A stretch of DNA of 64,000 nt from Fischerella muscicola SAG 1427-1 = PCC 73103 (lineage in GTDB: Bacteria; Cyanobacteriota; Cyanobacteriia; Cyanobacteriales; Nostocaceae), in assembly GCF_000317245.1 (NCBI RefSeq), contig NZ_AJLJ01000061.1, forward strand, positions 62,001 through 126,000, given 5' to 3'. Position numbers and translations under genes: made by a program. The notes below the pieces were generated by a model. The model had not been told where the DNA came from. It made no database searches and saw nothing but the letters and a program-made list of their open reading frames with translations. Below, in pieces: positions 1-9,485 of the stretch. How positions within the stretch are numbered: the first letter of the stretch is position 1; every line of letters starts with the position of its first letter.

Positions 1-90
1 CCCCTTAATTGCACTACTAATCGAAACACCCATGAGCAATATGTCTACTAAATTAGCTTTTAGGCATAATTTAGTACACAGTAATGGTAT

Positions 91-288
91 TTAGCTGTGA
101 TGAAATAAGGTTTCCAAGTATACACGAGCAGCACGGCGATCGCTATCTCCATTTTGGAGTAAAAATAATGACAGCGCCGCCGTTAAGACCCGGTTTTGAT
201 CCCAATCGGGATGCTTTTCTAAATAGGTTTTGAGAGATTCGTGTAGTGTTTCAGGAATTTCTGTAAACATACTAACAGTTGTATTCAT
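91..288 (-). CDS. DUF2811 family small protein
   Basis: The 65-residue product matches my recollection of the cyanobacterial DUF2811 family: an N-terminal NTTVSMFTEIPE segment, a central HPDWDQNRV block and a helical ALSLFLLQNG stretch. Its function is unknown; the small size and helical pattern loosely recall ribbon-helix-helix proteins, which is inference only. A longer reading starts at 315, but the ATG ending at 288 is preferred because AAGGAG sits about eight bases upstream of it on the minus strand, and family members begin with MNTTV. It is a single gene, divergent from the repeat-rich spacer that follows. Confidence 0.75.
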   Translation of the reverse strand: MNTTVSMFTEIPETLHESLKTYLEKHPDWDQNRVLTAALSLFLLQNGDSDRRAARVYLETLFHHS

Positions 289-980
289 GAGGTTTTTCTC
301 CTTGGCGGTGTCCATTGACTAGGAAATCTTGCTTTGAGTTATAGCCACAGGATGAGAGTGTGTAGTCCCTTTCTTTGCCTGCCAACAATTCTGTAGTAAG
401 GTCAATCAATTTTGGACTTTAGATTTGCGATTTTAGATTGACTAATCAAAAAATCCAAGATCCGAAATCTAAAATTGGCACGGTCAATCATCATTTCACA
501 CAGACATCAGAGCAGACTAAAAAGGTAAGCCGCATCATTTTGCGTCAAAAGGGGGTGGGGTTGTCAATGCTGCGAAATATTAAGAACCAGTTTATGAAAA
601 ATACATACTTACGAAAGTATAGGGCTTACAAGCCTTTTTTGTAACATTTCTTAACTTAAACTCAGTCTTAAATATCTCTGACAGTTGTGAACAAACAATC
701 CCCACCTCAAGGGTCAAAAGCCGATATCATCGTAGAGCATCTGTGGAAAACTAGGAAATAGCCTGTGGAAACTCTGTGGAATCAGTGAGGAAAATTTTCG
801 AGAATAATAAGAATTACAAAAAGATTAGATTACTTTATTTCATTGATTAGCTTTTAGTAATCGTTAATCAGCACAATTAAGCTATAAGGATTTTTACTAC
901 CCTTACAGCCCTACACGTTCAAAGTTCAAAATTTATTTTTAAATCAGCGAAGCGTTTATAGCCGTATAAATACAGAGAAA
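289..980. other. Gene-free spacer between DUF2811 and hisIE
   Basis: About 690 bases without a convincing gene. Positions 415-490 hold two facing copies of the TTTTAGATT/AAATCTAAAA spacer repeat. Positions 742-783 hold DnaA-box-like motifs, listed separately, followed at about 790-900 by a very AT-rich stretch. An open frame at 438-644 is largely repeat-derived and was not accepted as a gene. Confidence 0.5.
742..783. promoter_or_regulatory. Cluster of DnaA-box-like motifs
   Basis: TGTGGAAAA at 742-750 is an exact reverse complement of TTTTCCACA, the DnaA box form reported for cyanobacteria. TGTGGAAAC at 764-772 and TGTGGAATC at 775-783 are near matches in the same orientation. An AT-rich stretch follows. 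This could be a DnaA-controlled region or part of a replication origin, but neither dnaA nor dnaN lies in the window, so the role is open. Confidence 0.35.
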
Positions 981-1631
981 TTAGCGCCGACGTTCCTGTA
1001 ACTTGCGATACACTGATTTCAAGTCAACTTGATGGTGAGCAAGAGCGACAAGAGTATGGTAAAACAAATCTGCAACCTCTGATGCGATCGCATCGTGATC
1101 ATCATCCTTAAACGCCATGACGACCTCTGCGCTTTCCTCGCCAATTTTTTTCAAAATCTTGTTATCACCACCAGCCAATAATTTACAAGTGTATGAACTT
1201 TCCTGGGGTTGATCACGGCGATCACAAATCACAGCAAATACTTGTGATAAAGTATCAGCAGGTGGTGGAGTGATATTTCCTTCTACCTGATGAAAACAAC
1301 TGCGCTCGCCAGTATGGCAGGCAATATCTCCTACCTGCTCAACTCCAATAAGTAATGCATCACTATCACAGTCGTAACGAAGACTTTGTACTTTCTGAAT
1401 GTGGCCAGAAGTCTCTCCCTTGTGCCATAACTCCTCACGGGAACGACTCCAAAACCAAGTTTCTCTTGTTTCTAAAGTTTTCTGTAGGGACTCCCGATTC
1501 ATCCACGCCATCATCAAAACAGTACCATCGAGATAGTCTTGGACAATAGCCGGGACAAGGCCGTGATCGTCGTAGCGAATTTGATCAACAGGGATGACTT
1601 GGTGTTGAGAATTGCTCGCAGAAAAAAACAT
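981..1631 (-). CDS. hisIE: Bifunctional phosphoribosyl-AMP cyclohydrolase / phosphoribosyl-ATP pyrophosphatase
   Basis: This cytosolic enzyme catalyses two successive steps of histidine synthesis: pyrophosphate removal from phosphoribosyl-ATP (HisE) and ring opening of phosphoribosyl-AMP (HisI). The N-terminal HisI half (about residues 10-115) carries the [11 protein letters not shown] segment and the zinc-binding CHTGERSCF motif. The C-terminal HisE half (about 125-216) carries [16 protein letters not shown] and the helical [10 protein letters not shown] segment. The 216-residue length is normal for a fused HisIE. No other his gene is adjacent, which is usual in cyanobacteria, where his genes are scattered. 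No strong Shine-Dalgarno sequence is visible before the chosen ATG. Confidence 0.95.
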   Translation of the reverse strand: MFFSASNSQHQVIPVDQIRYDDHGLVPAIVQDYLDGTVLMMAWMNRESLQKTLETRETWFWSRSREELWHKGETSGHIQKVQSLRYDCDSDALLIGVEQVGDIACHTGERSCFHQVEGNITPPPADTLSQVFAVICDRRDQPQESSYTCKLLAGGDNKILKKIGEESAEVVMAFKDDDHDAIASEVADLFYHTLVALAHHQVDLKSVYRKLQERRR

Positions 1632-1733
1632 ACCAGGTGCTTCAAAAAAAGCGAGAATGATTCATGGGTTCACGATACCATTCTAAAGAGGGCAACTGGC
1701 ACTTTTTGTCTGAAGATTTTTTCTATCCAGACG

Positions 1734-1922
1734 TTAGATAACATAACTTTTATGCATAGCAGATTGCATTTTAACAGCACTTAAAGCGACTTGATGAGCC
1801 TTTGTAGCTTCACCATACCAATGAATTGCCGAATTATAAGCTGCTCGGTAAACATCTTGGTATGCCTCGGATAAGCGAGTGCGAATCTCTACAGGCAAGT
1901 CTTGATTGGACTTGTATAACAT
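1734..1922 (-). CDS. ChaB-like small protein
   Basis: The 62-residue product resembles the ChaB family (named for a putative cation transport regulator). The pattern YKSNQDLPVEIRTRLSEAYQ, followed by DVYRAAYNSAIHWYG, matches the conserved LP...R..LP..AQ.IY..AFN.A...Y core of ChaB. Family members are about 60-80 residues long, so this looks complete. Its biochemical role is not established. It lies between hisIE (same strand) and hemL (opposite strand) and appears to be a single-gene unit. Confidence 0.75.
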   Translation of the reverse strand: MLYKSNQDLPVEIRTRLSEAYQDVYRAAYNSAIHWYGEATKAHQVALSAVKMQSAMHKSYVI

Positions 1923-2031
1923 ATTGTTATTTTCTTGGTTCAGGTAATTTTATACGATAGAAGTTCTGAGAAAACTTCACCCCTATCCCAAGATAGAGCT
2001 TTAATTATTTCCCACTGTTGAGGAGAGAACC

Positions 2032-3330
2032 TTGGTAAATACAACAATTAAAACAACAAAATCACAAGAAATATTCGCAGCTGCTCAAAACCTGATGCCA
2101 GGAGGGGTAAATTCCCCTGTTCGCGCCTTCAAATCTGTGGGAGGACAACCAATTGTATTTGACCATGTTAAAGGCGCATACATTTGGGATGTCGATGGCA
2201 ATCAATACATCGATTATGTCGGTACTTGGGGCCCAGCTATTTGTGGTCATGCTCACCCAGAAGTAATTACAGCGCTGCATGAAGCTTTGGAAAAAGGTAC
2301 TAGTTTCGGTGCGCCTTGCGTGCTAGAAAACGTCTTGGCAGAAATGGTCATTGATGCTGTTCCTAGCATTGAAATGGTAAGATTTGTTAACTCTGGCACC
2401 GAAGCCTGTATGGCAGTGTTGCGATTAATGCGGGCTTTCACTGGACGTGAAAAAATCATCAAGTTTGAAGGCTGCTACCACGGCCATGCTGATATGTTTC
2501 TGGTGAAAGCAGGTTCAGGTGTGGCTACCCTGGGTTTACCAGATTCTCCAGGTGTTCCCAAATCGGTGACTAGTAGTACCCTAACTGCGCCTTTCAATGA
2601 TTTGGAAGCTGTGAAAGCTTTATTTGAAGAAAACCGCGACCAAATTGCTGGAGTCATTTTGGAACCAGTGGTGGGTAATGCTGGGTTTATTCCTCCCGAT
2701 ACTGGATTCTTAGAAGGATTACGGGAACTTACCCAAGAACACGGTGCTTTATTGGTATTTGACGAAGTCATGACAGGCTTCCGCATCGCTTATGGTGGCG
2801 CTCAAGAGAAGTTTGGTATTACTCCCGACCTCACAACTTTGGGTAAAGTAATTGGTGGTGGTTTACCCGTCGGAGCCTATGGTGGTCGTCGGGATATCAT
2901 GTCAATGGTCGCCCCTGCTGGCCCTATGTATCAGGCGGGGACTCTATCTGGTAATCCCCTAGCCATGACTGCTGGTATTAAGACCCTAGAATTACTACAA
3001 AAAGCTGGTACTTACGAGTACTTAGATCAGATTACCAAGAAACTGGCAAATGGTTTGTTGCAAATTGCCCAAGAAACTGGTCATCCAGCTTGCGGCGGTT
3101 CCATTAGTGCTATGTTTGGTCTGTTCTTTACTGCTGGCCCTGTTCATAACTACGAAGATGCCAAAAAATCAGATTTGGCTAAATTTGCTCGCTTCCATCG
3201 CGGCATGTTAGAACATGGTATTTACTTGGCACCATCACAATTTGAAGCTGGCTTTACTTCTTTTGCTCACACAGAAGAAGATATTGACAGAACCCTAGAA
3301 GCAGCTAAAGATGTAATGTCTCAACTTTGA
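2032..3330 (+). CDS. hemL: Glutamate-1-semialdehyde 2,1-aminomutase
   Basis: This PLP enzyme converts glutamate-1-semialdehyde to 5-aminolevulinate, the last step of the C5 route feeding haem, chlorophyll and bilin synthesis. The 432 residues show the family hallmarks: [14 protein letters not shown] near the N-terminus, the cofactor-binding NSGTEA and GCYHGH segments, [10 protein letters not shown], and the Schiff-base lysine in [18 protein letters not shown] at about residue 272. Translation probably begins at a TTG at 2032, because AGGAGAG at 2021-2027 is well placed and no in-frame ATG lies nearby. It is monocistronic and followed by a terminator-like hairpin. Confidence 0.97.
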   Translation: MVNTTIKTTKSQEIFAAAQNLMPGGVNSPVRAFKSVGGQPIVFDHVKGAYIWDVDGNQYIDYVGTWGPAICGHAHPEVITALHEALEKGTSFGAPCVLENVLAEMVIDAVPSIEMVRFVNSGTEACMAVLRLMRAFTGREKIIKFEGCYHGHADMFLVKAGSGVATLGLPDSPGVPKSVTSSTLTAPFNDLEAVKALFEENRDQIAGVILEPVVGNAGFIPPDTGFLEGLRELTQEHGALLVFDEVMTGFRIAYGGAQEKFGITPDLTTLGKVIGGGLPVGAYGGRRDIMSMVAPAGPMYQAGTLSGNPLAMTAGIKTLELLQKAGTYEYLDQITKKLANGLLQIAQETGHPACGGSISAMFGLFFTAGPVHNYEDAKKSDLAKFARFHRGMLEHGIYLAPSQFEAGFTSFAHTEEDIDRTLEAAKDVMSQL

Positions 3331-3374
3331 ATTTCTGTCACACTGAAGTAACAAAGATTCTAAGCAAATACTAG

Positions 3375-3400
3375 GCACGGAGGCTTTAGCTCCGTGCTTT
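3375..3400 (+). terminator. Hairpin terminator after hemL
   Basis: GCACGGAG (3375-3382) pairs exactly with CTCCGTGC (3390-3397) around a seven-base loop and is followed by TTTGCTT. It lies 45 bases after the hemL stop codon and is consistent with intrinsic termination. Confidence 0.6.
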
Positions 3401-3431
3401 GCTTCCTTTGCTTCCATGGTAGAAGTCTCTA

Positions 3432-3528
3432 AATTTATCTGTGGAATCTATCCAAAATTCAAAATCCAAAATTCCAGAGCAAGCAGATTTATCTGTAGGA
3501 TCAATCCAAAATCCAAAATCCAAAATCA
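3432..3528. repeat. Tandem spacer repeat, two copies
   Basis: Two roughly 43-base units starting ATTTATCTGT, at 3432-3474 and 3487-3528, each continue into two or three ATCCAAAATCC-type words. An open frame at 3416-3661 reads through them, but its composition is that of the repeat and it overlaps the muiA-family start, so it is not accepted as a gene. Confidence 0.6.
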
Positions 3529-3600
3529 GTTGACGGCTAGACCTGTAAAACTGCAAAATGAACCAGCGCGTCTATATAAAAACATAGGGGGAAACTGGCA

Positions 3601-5229
3601 GTGGAGAACCCAGAAATACCATCTGTGCGAAAAATCGTTGCAAGTCAGATTGTGGCAGTGACGGTGTACTCTGACAAAGCTTTGGTAACAAGAAGAGGTA
3701 TAGTCTCCTTAACAGGGGAAGAAAAAGAATTGGTAATTACTCCACTGCCGGAGATTGTCGAAACAGAGTCTGTTAGGGTTAGTGGTAAGGGAAAAGTCGC
3801 AGTGCGGTTGCTGGAAGTAAAATGCGATCGCATGTTTTCTACTGAACCAGTAGCAGCAAAAGTTGCTCACCTGACTCAGCAAATTCAACAATTAGAATTA
3901 GAGTGGCAGCATCTGCAAGCACAAGTTGATGCTTTGGCGTTACAGTCTAGTTTTATCCAAGGTTTACGCCAGAAAACAGAAGAACAATTTTCGATTAGTC
4001 TCGCGCGGAAAAATCTTAATCTGAGCGAGACATTGGATTTTCTCAATTTTATCGGAAGTCAATATAGTGAGTATGCGATCGCCACAACTGAGTGCAAAGC
4101 TCGTCAAAAAGAATTAGACAAGCAATTACAAACACTCCGCCAGCAGTTACAAACTATTCAAACACCCCATCCCAAGGAAAGTTTAAGCTTGAGTGTAGGT
4201 GTAGAACCTGCGGGTGCAGGCGAATTTGAACTCGAAGTATCTTACCTAGTGAGTCGTGCGAGTTGGACTCCTTTGTATGATTTACGGGTAAGCAGTAACA
4301 ACAATGTTGTCAATCTCGGTTATCTAGCAGAAGTAACACAAAGCACAGGTGAAGATTGGGTGAGTGTAGCTCTGACTCTTTCTACTGCTAAACCAGGACT
4401 AGGTACACTTCCACCCAAACTACAACCTTGGTATATTGACACACCTCGTCTTATGCCACAAACTTACGTAATGACAACAGCACCGATGCGTGCTAGGAGT
4501 CAAATAGGTGCTGGGGAAGCAGATACTGCAATGCCAACTCCCGCACCAGCAAGTGCAGAAGTACAAGCAGACATAGTAGCTGAAACTGTGGTAGCAGAAG
4601 TATCTAGAGAAGGGAGTGTAGTTACTTTTAAACTCAGTAGTAGCGGGAATATACCTAGTGATGGCACACCCCACAAAACTACTATCTTTAATGATGATTT
4701 TCCATGTAGTTTTAATTACATCGCAATGCCGCGCTTAGTGAGTTTTGCCTATCTGCAAGCAAAGGTAACAAATAACTCAGAAGGTGCGACTTTATTACCT
4801 GGTAAAGCAAATGTTTACCGTGACAATATTTTTGTGGGTAGTACTCAGCTGGAAAATATTGCGCCAGGACAAGAGTTTAAAGTTAACTTAGGTATTGACG
4901 AAGGCTTGAAAATTGAGCGTGAGTTAGTTGAACGGCAAGTTGAGAAAAAATTAATTGGTAGTAACCGCAGAATTTCTTATGCTTATCGGTTAATAATTAC
5001 CAATTTGCTCAACCAACCAGTGAATTTAAAATTGACTGAACAATTACCAATCAGTCGGAATGAACAAATAAAAGTCCGTTTAACTCGCAGTAATCCCCAA
5101 ATTCAATTAGGCGAAATGGGGATGTTGGAATGGGATATGATGATTTCTGCTCAGGGAAAACAGGAAATATATTATCAATTTATGGTTGAGCATCCGCCGC
5201 ATTTAACTGTAGTGGGGTTGGATGTTTAA
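3601..5229 (+). CDS. Mucoidy inhibitor MuiA family protein (DUF4140/DUF4139)
   Basis: The 542-residue protein has the architecture of the MuiA family: an N-terminal DUF4140 region (about 15-115, beginning VTVYSDKALVTRRG), a coiled-coil linker rich in Q and L (about 85-185), and a C-terminal DUF4139 region (about 195-535) containing VSYLVSRASWTPLYDLRV. The molecular function of the family is unknown; the name comes from a mucoidy phenotype in other bacteria. GTG at 3601 is chosen because AGGGGGA lies just upstream. The hicB-like gene starts 12 bases after the stop, so the two are probably co-transcribed. A low-complexity Ala/Pro stretch occurs near residues 300-325. Confidence 0.85.
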   Translation: MENPEIPSVRKIVASQIVAVTVYSDKALVTRRGIVSLTGEEKELVITPLPEIVETESVRVSGKGKVAVRLLEVKCDRMFSTEPVAAKVAHLTQQIQQLELEWQHLQAQVDALALQSSFIQGLRQKTEEQFSISLARKNLNLSETLDFLNFIGSQYSEYAIATTECKARQKELDKQLQTLRQQLQTIQTPHPKESLSLSVGVEPAGAGEFELEVSYLVSRASWTPLYDLRVSSNNNVVNLGYLAEVTQSTGEDWVSVALTLSTAKPGLGTLPPKLQPWYIDTPRLMPQTYVMTTAPMRARSQIGAGEADTAMPTPAPASAEVQADIVAETVVAEVSREGSVVTFKLSSSGNIPSDGTPHKTTIFNDDFPCSFNYIAMPRLVSFAYLQAKVTNNSEGATLLPGKANVYRDNIFVGSTQLENIAPGQEFKVNLGIDEGLKIERELVERQVEKKLIGSNRRISYAYRLIITNLLNQPVNLKLTEQLPISRNEQIKVRLTRSNPQIQLGEMGMLEWDMMISAQGKQEIYYQFMVEHPPHLTVVGLDV

Positions 5230-5241
5230 GGAAGAAAATTA

Positions 5242-5451
5242 ATGCGTTATGCAATTGTAATTGAAAGAGCAGATGGTAATTATTCTGCCTATGTTCCAGA
5301 TTTACCTGCATGTGTAGCGACAGGTTTAACTCTTGAAGAAGTAGAGCAACAGATGAGAGAAGCTATAGCTTTTCATTTGGAAGGTTTACGCGAAGATGGT
5401 TTACCAATACCTGAACCAACAACTCTGTGCGAATATGTTGAGGAGCAATGA
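5242..5451 (+). CDS. HicB-like antitoxin-family protein (orphan)
   Basis: The 69-residue product has the HicB fold signature: MRYAIVIERADGNYSAYVPD, LPACVATG and TLEEVEQQMREAIAFHLEGL. In complete type II systems HicB neutralises the mRNA-cleaving HicA toxin. No hicA-sized frame with a double-stranded-RNA-binding-like sequence is visible next to it, so this is a solitary HicB of unknown role. AAGGAAG lies upstream of the ATG. It follows the muiA-family gene by 12 bases and its 3' end overlaps the CHAT protease gene by 17 bases, implying a three-gene operon. Confidence 0.8.
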   Translation: MRYAIVIERADGNYSAYVPDLPACVATGLTLEEVEQQMREAIAFHLEGLREDGLPIPEPTTLCEYVEEQ

Positions 5452-6508
5452 TCATCCAATCAAAATTCTGTTTTTAGCCTCTGATCCCAGTGATGCTTCG
5501 CGACTACGCTTAGGACAGGAATTCCGAGATATTCAAGAAAGATTACAACTTTCCAAATATCGAGATAAATTTTGGCTAGAACAAAGAACTTCAGTACGTC
5601 CGGGTGATATTAGCCAAGCATTGCTGGATATTGAGCCTCACATTGTACATTTTTCTGGTCATGGTAAGAGTACTGGAGAACTTTGTTTTGAAGATGAATT
5701 AGGAAAAATTAAGCCTGTACAGGCTGATGCTCTTGCTGCATTATTTGAACTTGTCAGTCAACAAGTCAAGTGTGTCGTCTTGAATGCTTGTTATTCAGAA
5801 ACTCAGGCAAAGGCAATTGCTAACCATATCGAGTTCGTTGTTGGTATGAATAAAGCAATTGGAGATAAAGCAGCGATCGCATTTGCTGTGGGATTTTATA
5901 AAGCGCTTGGTGCTAATCGTCCAATTGAAGAAGCTTACGAATTTGGTTGTGTGGAAATTCAATTACAAGGTATTCCAGAACATTTAACTCCTGTATTAAA
6001 AAAGAAGCCTCAGACAAATGAAATAGATGCAAACTTACTTTCTGTTAAAAATTTATTTCCAATCAAAAATAAACTTACTATTTTTTCTCAACCCAATAAA
6101 GTTTGCAATATACTTGCCAACCAAGGTCTTGATTCAGGTTCATGGACATATGATGGTTTAAGTTATTACTGTTCTACTCCTTATCTTGAGATTGGAAGTA
6201 AAGGTTCATTAGGTTTGCCAAATAATCTGGCTTATTATGCTGAGTCGGAAGTTGCGAATATTGTTCAGAGAGTCAAGATTGTATTAAATCTAAATAATGA
6301 AATCACTAAACAGCTTGCATTTAGTAAATTTATTAAAGCAACTTTGGCTTTATTTGAAAATTTGAATTTACCAATACCAGACGGATTAATACCTTCTATT
6401 CATCAAGAAATACCTTGTAAGTTTCAGCAAGACTATGGCTTAGTTGAGCTAAAACTTGAAAAAACTAGGATTGATACTTGGCAAATGATTATCACAAACG
6501 TCAGTTGA
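5435..6508 (+). CDS. CHAT-domain (caspase-like) protein with unassigned C-terminal domain
   Basis: The N-terminal half opens with PIKILFLASDPSDASRLRLG and continues to a CHAT-type caspase-fold domain. The expected catalytic dyad is present: His in HFSGHG (about residue 76 from this start) and Cys in VVLNACYS (about 119). The following FAVGFYKAL and EEAYEFG segments are also typical. Residues of about 195-357 form a separate region that I do not recognise. ATG at 5435 lies inside hicB and is the best-placed start; TTG at 5438 is an alternative, and a longer reading to 5396 is less likely. The overlap suggests translational coupling with hicB. CHAT proteases often serve in defence or stress signalling, but no effector target is visible here. 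Confidence 0.75.
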   Translation: MLRSNDHPIKILFLASDPSDASRLRLGQEFRDIQERLQLSKYRDKFWLEQRTSVRPGDISQALLDIEPHIVHFSGHGKSTGELCFEDELGKIKPVQADALAALFELVSQQVKCVVLNACYSETQAKAIANHIEFVVGMNKAIGDKAAIAFAVGFYKALGANRPIEEAYEFGCVEIQLQGIPEHLTPVLKKKPQTNEIDANLLSVKNLFPIKNKLTIFSQPNKVCNILANQGLDSGSWTYDGLSYYCSTPYLEIGSKGSLGLPNNLAYYAESEVANIVQRVKIVLNLNNEITKQLAFSKFIKATLALFENLNLPIPDGLIPSIHQEIPCKFQQDYGLVELKLEKTRIDTWQMIITNVS

Positions 6509-6583
6509 CAGATATATTTTACTTTTATCAACAATCATTGCTAGCTGCTACCCTAAACTTATATCACCTATACACTTGCAGCC

Positions 6584-7291
6584 ATGTCCGTTGCTAAAGA
6601 AATAGAAACCCCAGAATTAGAAATACCAGAAGATGCTATTATATTTCCTCCTGGTGATTTAGACAGTGATGAACCGCCTTTGGAAACATATTTTCATTTG
6701 CAGCAAATGCTGCTGCTGTTAAAATGCTTAGATTGGTGGTGGCGCGATCGCACCGATTTTTTCGCTGCCGGAAATCTCACCGTCTACTATAGTCCCCGTC
6801 AACGCAAATCTGAAGACTTCCGGGGGCCTGATTTTTTCATGGTACAGGGAACTGAACGCAAACCGCGTAAAAGTTGGGTAGTTTGGGAAGAAGACGGGAA
6901 ATATCCGAACTTAATTATTGAACTACTCTCAACTTCAACAGCAGCTACTGATAAAGGTTTAAAAAAACAGATTTATCAAGATATCTTTCGTACACCCGAA
7001 TATTTTTGGTTTGATCCGAATAATTTAGAATTTGCTGGATTTATTTTGGTTGGTGGAACTTATCAACCCATTGATTCAAATCCTCAAGGCTGGTTGTGGA
7101 GTCAACAACTAGATTTATTCTTGGGAGTCTATGAGGAAAAATTACGCTTTTTTACAGCAGCAGGTGAACTAGTTCCCACACCAGAAGAAGTTGCGGAACA
7201 GGAAATGCAACGTGCGGAACAGGAAAAACAAAGAAGCGATCGCTTGGCGGCAAAACTGCGAGAATTAGGTGTAGATCCAGATTCTTTATAA
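6584..7291 (+). CDS. Uma2 family putative restriction endonuclease-like protein
   Basis: The 235-residue product belongs to the Uma2 (DUF820) family, a cyanobacterium-expanded group with a PD-(D/E)XK nuclease fold. Visible elements are the GNLTVYY strand, RGPDFFMVQG supplying an acidic residue, and LIIELLSTSTAATDKGLKKQ carrying the E-X-S/K region, then IYQDIFRTPEYFWFDP. The C-terminus is a charged helix ending RLAAKLRELGVDPDSL, shared with the second Uma2 gene at 42.5-43.2 kb. Cellular function is not established; many copies per genome are usual. It starts 75 bases after the CHAT gene and could belong to the same transcript. Confidence 0.85.
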   Translation: MSVAKEIETPELEIPEDAIIFPPGDLDSDEPPLETYFHLQQMLLLLKCLDWWWRDRTDFFAAGNLTVYYSPRQRKSEDFRGPDFFMVQGTERKPRKSWVVWEEDGKYPNLIIELLSTSTAATDKGLKKQIYQDIFRTPEYFWFDPNNLEFAGFILVGGTYQPIDSNPQGWLWSQQLDLFLGVYEEKLRFFTAAGELVPTPEEVAEQEMQRAEQEKQRSDRLAAKLRELGVDPDSL

Positions 7292-7391
7292 TCTCAGATT
7301 TATCTGGTGGAAACGCTGAATGATAATATTGCGGTTTGCGATTGGATGCGATTGTGTCAGTAAAACTTAACTTCAGTTTTAAATCAAAAAT

Positions 7392-7414
7392 TTAAAATCC
7401 CCCGAAGTGGGGGG
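7392..7414 (-). terminator. Hairpin terminator for the small gene at 7450-7641
   Basis: CCCCC, GAAGT and GGGGG form a short GC-rich hairpin at about 7398-7413. Read on the minus strand it is followed by ATTTTAAATTTTT, so it fits as an intrinsic terminator of the minus-strand gene. It could also stop transcripts from the Uma2 gene on the plus strand. Confidence 0.5.
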
Positions 7415-7449
7415 TGCAGAGAGGTAAATTGTGTTTTAGAAATTCATGA

Positions 7450-7641
7450 CTATGGATCTTCTGGAAATACCCATTTTGGCGGTTCCATGAGTTTTTTGAG
7501 TCTTGCAGCTTCAGCAATCTCATGCATTTTGTCTAAAGAAGTTTCTTCGATAAACTTAGAAGCCTCCTCTACATAAGATTTTTCATCTTTAATATTCTCT
7601 TTGTCGCTGGTTTGGGGATTATTTGTTTTACCCTCTTCCAC
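7450..7641 (-). CDS. Small acidic hypothetical protein
   Basis: A 63-residue, highly charged product with no domain I recognise. The middle (SYVEEASKFIEETSLDKMHE) is predicted amphipathic helix, and the end, MEPPKWVFPEDP, is distinctive. Translation from GTG at 7641 is supported by a near-ideal AAGGAGG six bases upstream on the minus strand, and a terminator hairpin follows, so it is likely expressed. There is no signal peptide or membrane segment. It stands alone between two plus-strand genes. Confidence 0.6.
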   Translation of the reverse strand: MEEGKTNNPQTSDKENIKDEKSYVEEASKFIEETSLDKMHEIAEAARLKKLMEPPKWVFPEDP

Positions 7642-7897
7642 GCTGACCTCCTTGATTACACTAGTAATTGCTGTTCGGCAAGAATACTTGAGCTATTCTC
7701 ATAAATCTTAACCTCGTGACTGCTTCTGGAAACACTGATGTAACATTTCTAAAATCATGACCGTTGTGCAGAGTCATCCAATTTTGGATTTTGGATGATT
7801 ATGAGTGCATCCCCAATCCCCATTTCCAAAACAAGCAACTACATAAACTCACTACAATCGACAATAGATTTAATCATTATTCCTGAAAAAGGCGCCG

Positions 7898-9280
7898 ATG
7901 TCGGAAACTTTTGCCACAACTGGAACCATCGCTGCGATCGCAACTGCTATTGTCCCCCAACAAGGTAGTGTTGGAATTGTGCGTGTCTCTGGTTTAGAAG
8001 CAATACCTATTGCCAACACTATTTTTCATGCGCCTGGTCGTCAAGTTTGGGAAAGTCACCGTATTCTTTATGGTTATATCCGTCATCCCCAAACACGACA
8101 ATTAGTGGATGAAGCACTACTGCTGATTATGCAAGCACCTCGTTCCTATACCCGTGAAGATGTTGTCGAGTTCCATTGTCACGGAGGAATTATGGCAGTA
8201 CAGCAGGTGTTGCAACTATGTTTGGAAAATGGCGCCAGACTCGCACAGCCTGGAGAATTTACTTTACGGGCGTTTTTAAACGGACGTTTAGATTTAACCC
8301 AAGCTGAAAGTATAGCTGATTTAGTCGGAGCGCGATCGCCCCAAGCTGCACAAACTGCTTTGGCTGGTTTACAAGGCAAACTAGCTCAACCAATTCGGCT
8401 ATTACGCGGTCAATGTTTAGATATCTTAGCGGAAATTGAAGCGCGGATTGATTTTGAGGAAGAACTAGCACCACTGGATTATGAAAGTATCATATCAGAA
8501 ATTGAGAGAATTTCCACAAAAATAACTCAGCTACTAGCAACTGCTGATCAGGGCGAACTTTTACGCACAGGTCTAAAAGTAGCGATTGTCGGGCGTCCAA
8601 ATGTGGGAAAATCCAGTTTGTTGAACGCTTGGAGTAGGAGCGATCGCGCCATTGTCACCGATTTGCCTGGTACAACTCGTGATGTTGTGGAATCACAATT
8701 AGTTGTTGCTGGAATTCCTGTACAGGTGTTAGATACAGCGGGTATTCGAGCCACAGAAGACCAAGTAGAAAAAATTGGGGTCGAGCGTTCCCGCAGTGCT
8801 GCTCAAGCTGCTGATTTAGTCCTGCTCACCATTGATGCTTCCGCAGGATGGACAGCAGACGACCAAGAAATTTATGCACAGGTAAAACATCGTCCTTTAA
8901 TTTTAGTGATTAATAAAATTGACCTAGCATCAGCAGAAACAGTAAATTATCCCAGAGAAATTAACCAAGTTGTGAAAACAGCAGTCGCCCAAAACCAAGG
9001 AATTGAAGCTCTAGAAATTGCGATTTTAGAGCAAGTACAAGCTGGAAAAATCCAAGCTGCTGACATGGATTTAGCAATTAATCAAAGACAAGCCGCTGCA
9101 CTCGTCAAAGCTAAAACTTCTTTACAACAAGTGCAAGCAACAATTGCTCAACAATTACCTCTCGATTTTTGGACAATTGACTTACGCGGAGCAATTTATG
9201 CTTTAGGAGAAATTACAGGAGAAGAGGTAACAGAATCTGTCTTGGATAGGATTTTTAGTAAGTTTTGTATTGGTAAATAA
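7898..9280 (+). CDS. mnmE: tRNA uridine-5-carboxymethylaminomethyl(34) synthesis GTPase MnmE
   Basis: MnmE (TrmE) works with MnmG to modify U34 of certain tRNAs, using GTP and a folate-derived one-carbon unit. The 460-residue length is standard. The N-terminal folate-binding domain (about 1-125) starts [20 protein letters not shown]. The helical domain contains the inserted G domain with G1 [10 protein letters not shown] (about 231-240), the G2/G3 region LPGTTRD and DTAGI, and G4 NKID. The C-terminus is CIGK, with the conserved catalytic cysteine. ATG at 7898 is the natural start. It is a single gene in a repeat-rich setting. Confidence 0.97.
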   Translation: MSETFATTGTIAAIATAIVPQQGSVGIVRVSGLEAIPIANTIFHAPGRQVWESHRILYGYIRHPQTRQLVDEALLLIMQAPRSYTREDVVEFHCHGGIMAVQQVLQLCLENGARLAQPGEFTLRAFLNGRLDLTQAESIADLVGARSPQAAQTALAGLQGKLAQPIRLLRGQCLDILAEIEARIDFEEELAPLDYESIISEIERISTKITQLLATADQGELLRTGLKVAIVGRPNVGKSSLLNAWSRSDRAIVTDLPGTTRDVVESQLVVAGIPVQVLDTAGIRATEDQVEKIGVERSRSAAQAADLVLLTIDASAGWTADDQEIYAQVKHRPLILVINKIDLASAETVNYPREINQVVKTAVAQNQGIEALEIAILEQVQAGKIQAADMDLAINQRQAAALVKAKTSLQQVQATIAQQLPLDFWTIDLRGAIYALGEITGEEVTESVLDRIFSKFCIGK

Positions 9281-9286
9281 TAAATT

Positions 9287-9480
9287 TGTCATTAGTCATT
9301 AGTCATTGGTCATTGGTCAACCAATTTTGGATTTTGGATTTGCGATTTTGGATTGACCTCTCCCTATAAGGAAGAGGCTTGTAGACGCGGAGCGGCTTCC
9401 GTAGGTAACCTTTTATTTTAGATTTGGTGATTTTCATTTAATCCAAAATCTAAAATCTAAAATCTAAAATCGCTTCGGTC
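9287..9480. repeat. Spacer repeats: ATTAGTC/ATTGGTC heptamers and ATCCAAAATC words
   Basis: After mnmE come about five heptameric units of the ATTAGTC/ATTGGTC type (9287-9320), then TTTTGGATTTTGGATTTGCG-like words, and at about 9435-9475 tandem AATCTAAAATCT words. Both types recur elsewhere in the window (16.5, 18.4, 55.2 and 58.5-58.8 kb) and are typical of Nostocales spacers. Confidence 0.7.
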
Positions 9481-9485
9481 ATTAG

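Noticed and set aside
438..644. 68-codon frame in the spacer after the DUF2811 gene
   Set aside because: The first third is repeat sequence, there is no ribosome site, and the product has no recognisable domain.
3416..3661. 81-codon frame upstream of the muiA-family gene
   Set aside because: Built mainly from two copies of a spacer repeat and overlapping the well-supported GTG start at 3601.
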